Shown here: piece by piece, positions 13,501-64,000 of the stretch
Numbering within the stretch: the first letter of the stretch is position 1
Layout: each line of letters begins with the position of its first letter
Source of the DNA: Paulinella micropora
Lineage: Eukaryota; Cercozoa; Imbricatea; Euglyphida
DNA length: 64,000 nt
Assembly: GCA_009731375.1 (NCBI GenBank)
Contig: BJOX01000029.1
Span: forward strand, 274,302-338,301
Direction: 5' to 3'
Made by a program: the position numbers and the translations under genes
The notes under the pieces: generated by a model
Databases searched by the model: none
The model's input: only the letters and a program-made list of their open reading frames with translations
Told to the model about the DNA's origin: nothing

Positions 13501-16500
13501 TACGCTTCGCAGATGTAAGTGAGCTCCGCGCGGTCAAACGCCTTGCGGATGTCAGTGGAGAAGATGATAAGCGTCTTTTTCTTACCTGTAATCTTGGGGG
13601 CTGCCCGTAAATCGGCCAACATCAACCGCAGCACCATGTTCCATTCATCGCACCCACTCACAGTTGTTGTGTTGGCTTTAGAAGTCTTCCGGATGCACCC
13701 TGTGTGGAGCTTGAAGGACTCAACCCGAAAAGTGACGAGTTTTTCGTAGAGGTTGAGGATCGCGTTCGAAACCGTGATGCCCCGCCAGTCGGATACATTT
13801 GCGCCTGTCCCAGTCCCCTTCCAAATCTGGCTGAGAATCCCCGGCTTCCAGTCCTTTGGTAATCTCTTCTCCTTCCAGCAATGGGAGAAGAAAGATCCTA
13901 ATTGGATCTTCGCGTCTTGCGAGAGGAGCTTGAAGATGTCGGGGGGTATACCATCGTCTCCCGGAGCAGGACCCTTTTTGGCCTGAATTGCATGCTCGAT
14001 TTCACCCAACGAGAGCGGCCGACGAGCCAGATCGAGCGCCTGCTCTCGAGAGAGCGGGGGGGGGAGGCACTTGAAGATATTGACGAATTGCTTGACCCGG
14101 TCCCCAGGAATATGAGACTCTTGGAACGGCCCTACAAGGAGAAGCCGTCCGTTGGAGTCTCGGGGCGGGGCCGAGCGCAGCCTCTCCCACTCCCGAATCC
14201 TCTGTAGCCGGGTCACTCTTCTTAGGACCGCCCACTTGGCGAGGCGGTCTGCACACTCATTTAGACGGAAGGTCCACTCAAAACTGCGTTCTTGGTGGGA
14301 CTTGACCCAGTGGAAAGAGATCGGAGCAGTCTGCACGTGAAAGCGAAAGATGGCATCCCATAGGGGGGGCTTCGACCGCGTCTTGAACAGTTCGTGGGCC
14401 TCCCCTTCCAGATTCGCGTCCGATAGGGCCCGGTAGTCGGTGTAGACATGGACTCGCCGGGGCCTCCAGGCCATCTCCCGGATGAATTGGAGGCCCCCTG
14501 CCATAACTGCCAACACTTCCTGTTCACCACTAGAGGCTGGATTGTCCGCGTTGCCGTAGATGGCGATAATATCGCGATTGTAGAATAGGAAAGCCCCGAA
14601 GCCCGCAGCGTTGCCATGTTCGGGAAAGCAGGATCCATCGGTAACGAGGATAGCGTCCCATGGTGACAGGGAGCCTGGAGACAGCTCGTCAGGTCGATCG
14701 AGGCGCGGCGCAAGGCGAGCAACAGGGAACCGTTGTTGGAATTCGTCAGGGAGCGAGCTGAGGCGCAGAGCAAACGCGTTGGATTGGAGTCGGATGATCA
14801 GGCCCCGGGTGTCCTCTCCGTTAGGAAGGTGGATACCCAGGTACTCCCCTGCTTCAGCTTCCAGGAACTCCATAAGCTTGGGAACCAAGTCAACGGGAGG
14901 GGCTGTATACACATCCTGAAGGGGAAGGTTGGCAGTATCCCATCTCTTAAGCTCATCTGAATTACGGTTCGGTCTCCGTTCGTTGTCATCCTCCGGCGGG
15001 AACTGCACTGTGTACTGGCGAAGGGACGGTGCCTTGTGGGCATTCATGAGGGACCTCATCCCTTCCACCCCCGCCTGAAGGGCTACCTCGGCAGATGACT
15101 GGATGACAGATTCCGTCTCACTGGGGAGAAGGGAAAGGGGGGCAGGATCCACATTACCTCGGAACACCAGATTGGTGAAATGCCCCTTGTCGATAACCTC
15201 CCCCGGTCTGAGGATCGGCGCACGGAGCCTGTCGCTTCCGAGAAGGAGCTCTCTCTGGTTATATTTGGAGTCCTCTGGGGGGGTCCATAGTGTAGCTCCA
15301 GGCCCCATCACTTGGTGAAGTCGGCGCTCCTCGTCTGCCAGGTCGGAGACACGTGTGCGGTAGAGGTCTGCATAGTGCTCCCGGAGAGCTTCGGGCGGGG
15401 GGGACTCCATGGCTGAGTCCGCTTGGACACGGAGGAGGAATTTGTGCTGATTACGGTCAAAGGCTTGGTTGTGGCGAAACCTATCCGGTCTCTTAGACTC
15501 CCTCTTGACGCGCTTGATGTCCTCGAGTCGAGAGTTAATCTTGCGTCTGGCCTTGGCAAGGACCTTCAGAGCGTCGGGCAGGAGACGTGATAACTCCAGC
15601 GGGTCATCCGACGACGTCTCATCCAGGATGTGCCCCACCAGATCCCCTTCCATTCGAAGCGTACGGCAAATGCTCATCCAGAGCCTGGATAAATGGGATC
15701 CGGGGTCCCTCGGAACCTGTCTCTGGAGGCCCCTCGTGATGGATTGCAGGGCAGTTAGCATGCGGGGTACCTTCGTTATCTTCCGCCTGGACTTAGGGGG
15801 TCTGGGCTGCCGCCTGCTCAATGGTGGAGGAGGCGGCTGAGCGTCCTGAATGACACTTGGCAGAGCAAGGCTAGGGACAGCCGGGGGAGCAGCGTCGTTC
15901 TCTATAGGTGCGGCAGCAACTGCGGCTTGGATGGCCTGCTTCAACGAAGCCTGGGGGGGCTGGGCCGTCCGCATGCTCTCTTCCATACACTGCTGGAAAC
16001 TATCCCGCTGAGCTTGCGTCCACCTCTTGGGCTCCACTAGAGGCAGCGGGGGAGACCCGGAGACCACCGGGGCGACAATTCCATCAGGCCGGGCTTCCCT
16101 TCCCTCCGGACTCCGGGAAGAGGGGAGGGGGGGGGCTGGGCTGTCGGCTAGAGAAGGGGGGGGGAGAGCAGACTCGATGATTTCTTCTACAGAGGAGGGG
16201 AGGGGCGGTGGACCCGGGAAACGATCGAAGCTGCCAGGCGGGGAGGAGGGGGGAGAGTCAACCGGGGCGTCGAGCGAGAGGAATTGACGCTCTAGCCGAT
16301 CCCGGGCGATGTCTACTCGGGCCTGAATCCAGCGCTGCAGGGGGGGGGCCTCCAGGCGGTGAGACGCGATAGATTGAACAAGCCGCTCTTCCCTACTGAG
16401 GTGCGACAATGCAGTGATGGCGTCCTCCTCGTCCTCACTATCTCCCTCTGGCAACCCTTGCTCCTCCGGAGGATCCATCTGAGGGTCACTTTCCTGAGGA

Positions 16501-16646
16501 CTCCAAAGGATGAGGCCGACAACGATCCAGGCCGAGGCCTTTGCGAGGATCCAGTCGGGTCGAAAAAACTCCTCAGGGCCAAAAGGCGCTTCCGGGATGG
16601 AAAGCTCCAGGAGACCATCCCTGGCCCCGACATCAATAAAGAGCAT
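10584..16646 (-). CDS. Retroelement polyprotein: RNase H - reverse transcriptase - Cys/His - endonuclease
   Basis: A 2020-residue ORF that would copy element RNA into the genome by target-primed reverse transcription. Residues 1-300 are proline-rich and low complexity; 300-640 are basic with no recognised domain. RNase H type I covers about 665-800: VTDGSC (Asp670), SSGEQEVLAV, VHVYTDYRALSD, HWVKSHQ and NECADRLAK supply the DEDD residues. Reverse transcriptase covers about 890-1250: KKGPAPGDDGIP, STDIRKAFDRA (Asp1032), RGIPQGGSLSP and HKFADDN (Asp1162-Asp1163). A knuckle CPYGC (Cys1713, Cys1717) with a following His has Lys where the fourth ligand is usual. Near 1835-1855 KIDLLV and LIDYTTRED fit the PD-(D/E)xK pattern of R2-type endonucleases. 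There is no AP-endonuclease domain. RNase H lying before the reverse transcriptase is the reverse of the common LINE order. The start is the first ATG after an in-frame TGA. Confidence 0.9.
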   Translation of the reverse strand: MLFIDVGARDGLLELSIPEAPFGPEEFFRPDWILAKASAWIVVGLILWSPQESDPQMDPPEEQGLPEGDSEDEEDAITALSHLSREERLVQSIASHRLEAPPLQRWIQARVDIARDRLERQFLSLDAPVDSPPSSPPGSFDRFPGPPPLPSSVEEIIESALPPPSLADSPAPPLPSSRSPEGREARPDGIVAPVVSGSPPLPLVEPKRWTQAQRDSFQQCMEESMRTAQPPQASLKQAIQAAVAAAPIENDAAPPAVPSLALPSVIQDAQPPPPPLSRRQPRPPKSRRKITKVPRMLTALQSITRGLQRQVPRDPGSHLSRLWMSICRTLRMEGDLVGHILDETSSDDPLELSRLLPDALKVLAKARRKINSRLEDIKRVKRESKRPDRFRHNQAFDRNQHKFLLRVQADSAMESPPPEALREHYADLYRTRVSDLADEERRLHQVMGPGATLWTPPEDSKYNQRELLLGSDRLRAPILRPGEVIDKGHFTNLVFRGNVDPAPLSLLPSETESVIQSSAEVALQAGVEGMRSLMNAHKAPSLRQYTVQFPPEDDNERRPNRNSDELKRWDTANLPLQDVYTAPPVDLVPKLMEFLEAEAGEYLGIHLPNGEDTRGLIIRLQSNAFALRLSSLPDEFQQRFPVARLAPRLDRPDELSPGSLSPWDAILVTDGSCFPEHGNAAGFGAFLFYNRDIIAIYGNADNPASSGEQEVLAVMAGGLQFIREMAWRPRRVHVYTDYRALSDANLEGEAHELFKTRSKPPLWDAIFRFHVQTAPISFHWVKSHQERSFEWTFRLNECADRLAKWAVLRRVTRLQRIREWERLRSAPPRDSNGRLLLVGPFQESHIPGDRVKQFVNIFKCLPPPLSREQALDLARRPLSLGEIEHAIQAKKGPAPGDDGIPPDIFKLLSQDAKIQLGSFFSHCWKEKRLPKDWKPGILSQIWKGTGTGANVSDWRGITVSNAILNLYEKLVTFRVESFKLHTGCIRKTSKANTTTVSGCDEWNMVLRLMLADLRAAPKITGKKKTLIIFSTDIRKAFDRAELTYICEAYSHVVAQEGEFPELFAFLRHRFKDSPLKLKVPDSTGKSAVLPDEIHRSRGIPQGGSLSPGTYGVLDEYLTRLCPAQQFMPAGYRFYDGTSSDRSQNTSVYPLRPPLTADHKFADDNWAALGGDGPPELYIPEAQKGFSLLYTQLRAARQICAAEKCSVICLVSEEGKGVYAVPISLTAPGRDSTCPPTVIRNRSAIEVFRSLGLHTDGNNNPQIQRDYAISRFVATARLIHSLDLSLARKRKALTCLLTSILDFSFGWTPFPQKLLRDLDTAFRDHIRETLQLSPQEIPNAVLYGPIGGGGGFGLHQFSTRYYLRTFTVFIKCLLSTDPYVQYAVDAHLRLAWDYYFPRNKDLCPQRLPLRGRRAAPKSSCPPQPPSTRFSFRWAGDGGPRPPLMHPPIHPPDIWRMHSVFHGVEVPTDCIIPAFYPRYVNAVNRGALRDEAPIPEDINKQCPKLPDPPDQPFLGWQGHLHLLKEDRRDGLMVLHWIRACRALGIGINPRIPPGHVSDSSWPDGRQQRSDAEHSLARFREAYDVPPARFEWNALEVPVVLSVTNFLTKETVAPGSVDQAIAQVKKNWTSYNLWKLRQRCSEDANKFKVAPRFGLTWGIRSEIRRPFQAITNHFLQPNGGLSVREVAIVLKCQLDVWPTPARVSTVITKGATSTSCPYGCRVTGSISHYLLSKSSFHSEALKSLLDQRHSKCRQWIRSCLERSDNDDGIAPDCKVFIIGEEGAFPRPKQDSAPPRADAGLPAPEGAPLLAPPLSPAFIHPAAQVMVDMAGPGFSHKIDLLVTASRRSNHVTLIDYTTREDQWLVREDDSCLPRDQSPDDRRDTWDRDGRRVNPPYRPKDPNAFRGEDPPSTWPAIPWKSHQAWGYNPRAIYDHRYLPLEEAISRQTIRRRPMSTNLIMIAMGARGYISQASFDELCFHFSKSIAQQIYQGLTRICHEHIIQTWNFLHHFPAGPPPNPPFLPPQ

Positions 16647-16720
16647 TGTGAGCTGCAGGATCGTTCTGAGGCGTTTGTAGCGAACAGCGGGCAGGGAGAT
16701 GCCGAGAGGGCCGATGAATC

Positions 16721-17378
16721 GAGGACCTCGTCAGTGACTCTTCGGGACACGAAGACATTCTCGCTCAGTGAAAGTTTCTCGTGATTGTCAGCTGAGCTTT
16801 TCAAGTATTATTAACCCTTAACCCGGCGAGCGCCACATTTGTGGATCCGAGTCATTGCCACCGTGGCAAATATCAGTGGCAGTCACGGTGTTTTCCAAAC
16901 TGAATACTACTGAATCATCCGATTTCTCAACGTAATAATACTATTGTCCTGACTCGTAGTAAAATAAGCTGGCCCTGATATTATACTACTAATCATATTC
17001 TAGTCAAGACGCCCGTGCTCTATCGATACGTCAAGGTCACTGGGCCTACGGCCCGGAGGTAAAATCTTATCGGGAACTTGAAATGCCAGAGACAGAGTCT
17101 GAAGCTTAATTATCGGTTACTACAGCCTCTGATACAATATATCAAAAGTGTGACTTGAATAGGCGGTGGCAGTGCCAGAGTCAACCAGTTTAAGTTTTTC
17201 GGCCCCCCGGGCGGCTTTTCGCCGGGGCCCGGGCCACGTTTTTTGAAGACTCAGAGTCGTGCCTTGCCACTTTCGATTTTTTTCAATCCATCTTCACGCC
17301 GGTCTGCACACCCTGAGCTTCTGAAGACCCGGGCCGTTGCCAGTGCGTGTCACGTTCCCGTCACTGCTCAGGGAATTT
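16721..17378. repeat. 658-bp direct repeat, right copy
   Basis: Same sequence and orientation as 8572-9229, 74 bp upstream of the retroelement ATG. The motif ttaacccttaacccggcgag...ccacatttgtggatc inside it has a diverged relative at 17788-17843, outside the repeat, so part of the repeat may belong to an older dispersed family present at the target. Confidence 0.9.
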
Positions 17379-18345
17379 GGTGAAAATATTACTGTATGAC
17401 TAATAATATATTAATATGCCCAACAGAAACTTGATGAGTGGCAGGTTAAATTTCCAAACCCAGTTGATGAGGTCATGAAAGTTTTCAAGTATTCAGTAGC
17501 GACTCGCCTCCACTGCCGATCCGATTGTTACACAGGCTTAAATAGTACGATAAATATTTGATAGTAATAACCGATAGTACTACCTCAGCTACAACTGTCC
17601 TGGCTAACGATGATGTCGGATGAAGCCGGCCTAATACATTCATAGTTCACCGCTGACCAGCAGCAGCAAACGTTGAATACAGTTGACTGAAATTGAAAGC
17701 CTCACTTTCCTCCCGACTCACCTTTTTGTACTTCCCACTTATCCCTACGAGTGGCAAGGCCTTAGGATTCCGACCTTTAATATTAACCCTTACTCCGGGT
17801 ATGATCCAAATTTGTGGATTCAATCCACATTTGTGGATCTTATTTTCAACTTGAATAAAAACAAGCGTATCAATCGTAAAAATGTTATACTACGCAACAG
17901 CTTAGTAAATCAAGTGTTGCTGAAGCGATCTGTGAAAACCAGGATGTCATAGCTTAGCTGGAAGTGACTTAAAGTCTTTTGAAACTGAAACCAGGCACCA
18001 ACCACTTTTTTTCACGAATTTTCGTTACCATTTACTAGTATGCCGGCCCACCCGGTATATAATGGCAGTTTGAATACTTACCGTTCCGGTCTCAGCTGAC
18101 TGTACTACAGGCTCGGTTATCCTTGGTCTGGAGGCTACGGACTCCCCCCTTCCGCTTCATTAGAGACGGTACCATGGCGTCAGTGTCAATATGTGATCAT
18201 GCATTATTATTAAAATATTAATAGGTGATGAGGATGGAGGATGATGAAAAACGACAATATGGGTGGAGATGCTGCTGATGATGATGAGGACTGATGATGA
18301 TGATGATGATGATGATGATGAGAATGATGATGATGATGATGACGA
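17379..18345. other. Downstream flank of the peptidase gene
   Basis: AT-rich DNA with no supported gene; the 89-codon frame at 17683-17952 has no recognisable motif. It should contain the 3' untranslated region of the minus-strand peptidase gene, starting with a (CAT)n tract (plus-strand gat repeats, 18230-18345). No clear polyadenylation signal could be chosen. Confidence 0.4.
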
Positions 18346-62143
<43,798 letters not shown>

Positions 62144-62850
62144 CTACATGTATGTATGTATGTATGTATGTATGTATGTTATGTTATGTATGTATGTATG
62201 TATGTTATGTACGTATGTATGTATGTATGTATGTATGTATGTATGTTATGTATGTATGTATGTATGTATGTATGTATGTATGTATGTTATGTATGTATGT
62301 ATGTATGTATGTTATGTATGTTATGTATGTTATGTATGTATGTATGTATGTATGTATGTTATGTATGTTATGTATGTATGTATATTATGTATGTTATGTT
62401 ATGTTATGTATGTATGTTATGTATGTATGTTATGTATGTATGTTATGTATGCATGTATGCATGTATGTGTGTATGTATGTATGTATGTATGTATGTATGT
62501 ATGTATGTATGTATGTATGTATGTATGTATGATATGTATGTTATGTATGTATGTATGTATGTATGTATGTATGTATGCATGCATGCATGCATGCATGCAT
62601 GTATGTATGTATGTATGTATGTATGTATGTAGGTATGTATGTAGGTATGTTATGTATGTTATGTATGTTATGTATGTATGTTATGTATGTATGATCTGCA
62701 TGTTATGTTATGTATGCATGTATGTATGCATGTATGCATGCATGTATGTATGTATGTATGTATGTATGTATGTGTGTGTATGTATGTATGTATGTATGTA
62801 TGTATGTATGTATGTATGTGTGTTTGCATTCATGCATGCTATATGTATAT
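62144..62850. repeat. (ATGT)n array upstream of exon 1
   Basis: No promoter could be recognised within it or between it and the Kelch exon. Confidence 0.9.
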
Positions 62851-62919
62851 AAACGAGAACATTTAGATTGGCAGAGTTGGGGGGGGGNNNNNNNNNNGAC
62901 AAGGCAGACAGGTAGAGAG

Positions 62920-63176
62920 ATGAATTAAAACGTAGGTAGGGATAGATAGGTTGGTTGATAGGTTGATTAGCAGGAAGGTATAGCAATAAATAGAAAAGCA
63001 AACGAAATGTAGGTAGGTAGGTAGATAGATGGGTAGGTAGGAAGGCAAGCAGATAATTAGGTACATAGGAAGATATAGATAGATAGACAGATAGATTGAT
63101 AAATAGATAGATAGATAGATGGATAGATAGATAGATAGAGAGATAGAGAGATGGATAGATAGAGAGATAGATAGAG

Positions 63177-63207
<31 letters not shown>

Positions 63208-63320
63208 AAGAAAGAAAGAAAGATAGATAGAAAGATAGAAAGATAGATAGAAAGAAAGAAAGAAAGAAAGAAAAAAAGAAAGAAAAAAAGAAAGAAAGAG
63301 AGAAAGAAAGAAAGAGAGAG

Positions 63321-63355
<35 letters not shown>

Positions 63356-63550
63356 AGAAGAAGAAGAAGAAGAAGAAGAAGAAGAAGAAGAAGAAGAAGA
63401 AGAAGAAGAAGAAGAAGAAGAAGAAGGAGGAGGAGGAGGAGGAGGAGAAGAAGGAGAAGAAGAAGAAGAAGAAGAAGAAGAAGAAGAAGAAGAAGAAGAA
63501 GAAGAAGAAGAAGAAGAAGAAGAAGAAGAAGAAGAAGAAGAAGAAGAAGA
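62920..63550. repeat. (GATA)n, (GAAA)n and (GAA)n arrays
   Basis: Purine-rich on the plus strand, ending at the Kelch exon; likely its downstream intron. Confidence 0.9.
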
Positions 63551-63557
63551 AGATATC

Positions 63558-63712
63558 GTAAAACAGGTTTTGATCTCATAATCGACTTCTATTTCTTCAT
63601 CTTGACATCCCCCAATCGCGTATATGACATCATCCAACACCGCGCTTGCCATGAAATCCCGTGCCGTGGCCATGTGTGTCACAACTGACCACCAGTCCTC
63701 TTTTGGGTCTAC
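63558..63712 (-). CDS. Kelch-repeat exon of a second minus-strand gene
   Basis: Reads VDPKEDWWSVVTHMATARDF, then MASAVLDDVIYAIGGCQ and DEEIEVDYEI. The W, the M-x-x-x-R, the Y-A-I-G-G and the spacing are those of a Kelch blade as in BTB-BACK-Kelch adaptors of cullin-3 ligases. It lies upstream of the peptidase on the same strand and has no place in a DPP IV fold, so it belongs to another gene. The acceptor is probably GAGAG before GTA; the donor could not be fixed because the exon runs into a (GAA)n array. Confidence 0.7.
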
Positions 63713-64000
63713 CTCTCACACTGAAAAGTCTACTCCTAGGAGAAGACGAAGAAAAAGAAGAAGAAGAAGAAGAAGAAGAAGAAGAAGAAGAAGAAGAAGA
63801 AGAAGAAGAAGAGAGGAGGAGGGTGAGGGGAGGAAACCGATAGATAGATAGATAGTTTATCTAGGAGCGTCGATAGCCAAAACGCCATAGGCGTCCTACC
63901 AGGAGGCATCCTCGGCTCAGGCCTGCCTTCGCCTTTCTGGCTACCCCCCCCCCCCCCCCCCCCCCGGNNNNNNNNNNGGGTAAGTACATTTTACGGGAGA
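63713..64000. other. Right edge: (GAA)n, GATA and unassigned sequence
   Basis: After the Kelch acceptor come a (GAA)n array and a short GATA array. The unique stretch 63857-63945 could hold another Kelch-gene exon, but I found no frame with clear similarity. Poly-C and a 10-N gap end the window. Confidence 0.4.

Larger units (their letters stand above)
9230..16720 (-). mobile_element. Retroelement between 658-bp direct repeats
   Basis: The unit contains a 74-bp leader, one 2020-codon ORF (16646 to 10584) and a 1.35-kb 3' region. The reverse transcriptase and the C-terminal endonuclease-like region are of the non-LTR, R2-like kind, yet the element is bounded by 658-bp direct repeats. Three explanations fit: a very long target-site duplication (then the element is exactly this interval); head-to-tail copies of which only the 5' end of the downstream one remains; or true terminal repeats. 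No poly-A tail is visible at the 3' end. The intact ORF and the near-identical repeats suggest recent activity. Confidence 0.75.

Noticed and set aside
10749-16784. Plus-strand and alternate-frame ORFs overlapping the 2020-codon ORF.
   Set aside because: They are antisense or frame shadows of the retroelement ORF, whose motifs fix the coding frame.
8572-17378. A standard LTR retrotransposon.
   Set aside because: No gag, protease or integrase motifs, no TG...CA ends, and the reverse transcriptase and C-terminal motifs are of the non-LTR type.

Overview
The window is nuclear DNA of a eukaryote. Spliceosomal introns with GT/AG ends, tRNA-derived SINEs, a non-LTR-type reverse transcriptase and kilobases of microsatellite show this. 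There is no bacterial-style operon. The lineage cannot be fixed from the sequence; a large-genome protist or alga is a guess. Assembly gaps (runs of N) lie at 2736-3691, 5426-5445, 7908-7917, 23886-23895, 24488-24686, 26834-27195, 27776-27785, 30107-30116, 31110-31524, 37915-38018, 40005-40912, 42797-42806, 44339-45204, 55875-55884, 56281-56778, 58892-58901, 59427-59538, 60204-61096, 61846-61916, 62888-62897 and 63968-63977. Most long open frames in the repeats or across these gaps are translated microsatellite and are not genes.

Layout. 1-783: remains of a Tc1/mariner-IS630-type transposase. 784-4086: AT-rich DNA with a short inverted-repeat element, a CATG/CATA array and a gap. 4087-4408: a frameshifted ORF with two Cys/His motifs. 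4952-7851: microsatellites holding short plus-strand exons of an unidentified gene; the last three exons join in phase and end in a stop. 8572-17378: a retroelement on the minus strand with one 2020-residue ORF (RNase H, then reverse transcriptase, then a Cys/His knuckle, then a restriction-like endonuclease), flanked by two 658-bp direct repeats that are nearly identical. 18346-62143: one minus-strand gene for a dipeptidyl peptidase IV-like serine protease (family S9B). 63558-63712: a Kelch-repeat exon of another minus-strand gene.

The peptidase gene is the main discovery. It spans about 43.8 kb, but its 34 recognisable exons (34-158 nt, apart from the partly defined first one) total only about 2.4 kb. 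Splice phases agree from exon to exon except at two places: one beside an N gap that probably hides an exon, and the ill-defined end of exon 18. Joined, the exons give about 790 residues with the DPP IV beta-propeller, the Glu-Glu motif, the YGGP oxyanion loop and the whole Ser-Asp-His triad. The introns are almost entirely microsatellite (GATA, GGTA, ATAC, ATT, CT, GTA, CAAT arrays) with SINEs and foldback elements.

The introns also carry many partial copies of the neighbouring exon edges. Copies of an exon's 5' edge (with acceptor) lie in the upstream intron, and copies of its 3' edge (with donor) lie in the downstream intron. Some are amplified into satellites: a 144-bp unit from exon 18, about 17 copies from exon 15, nine from exon 30. 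Two successive introns are bounded by direct repeats containing AGGT, as expected if an intron arose by tandem duplication at a protosplice site.
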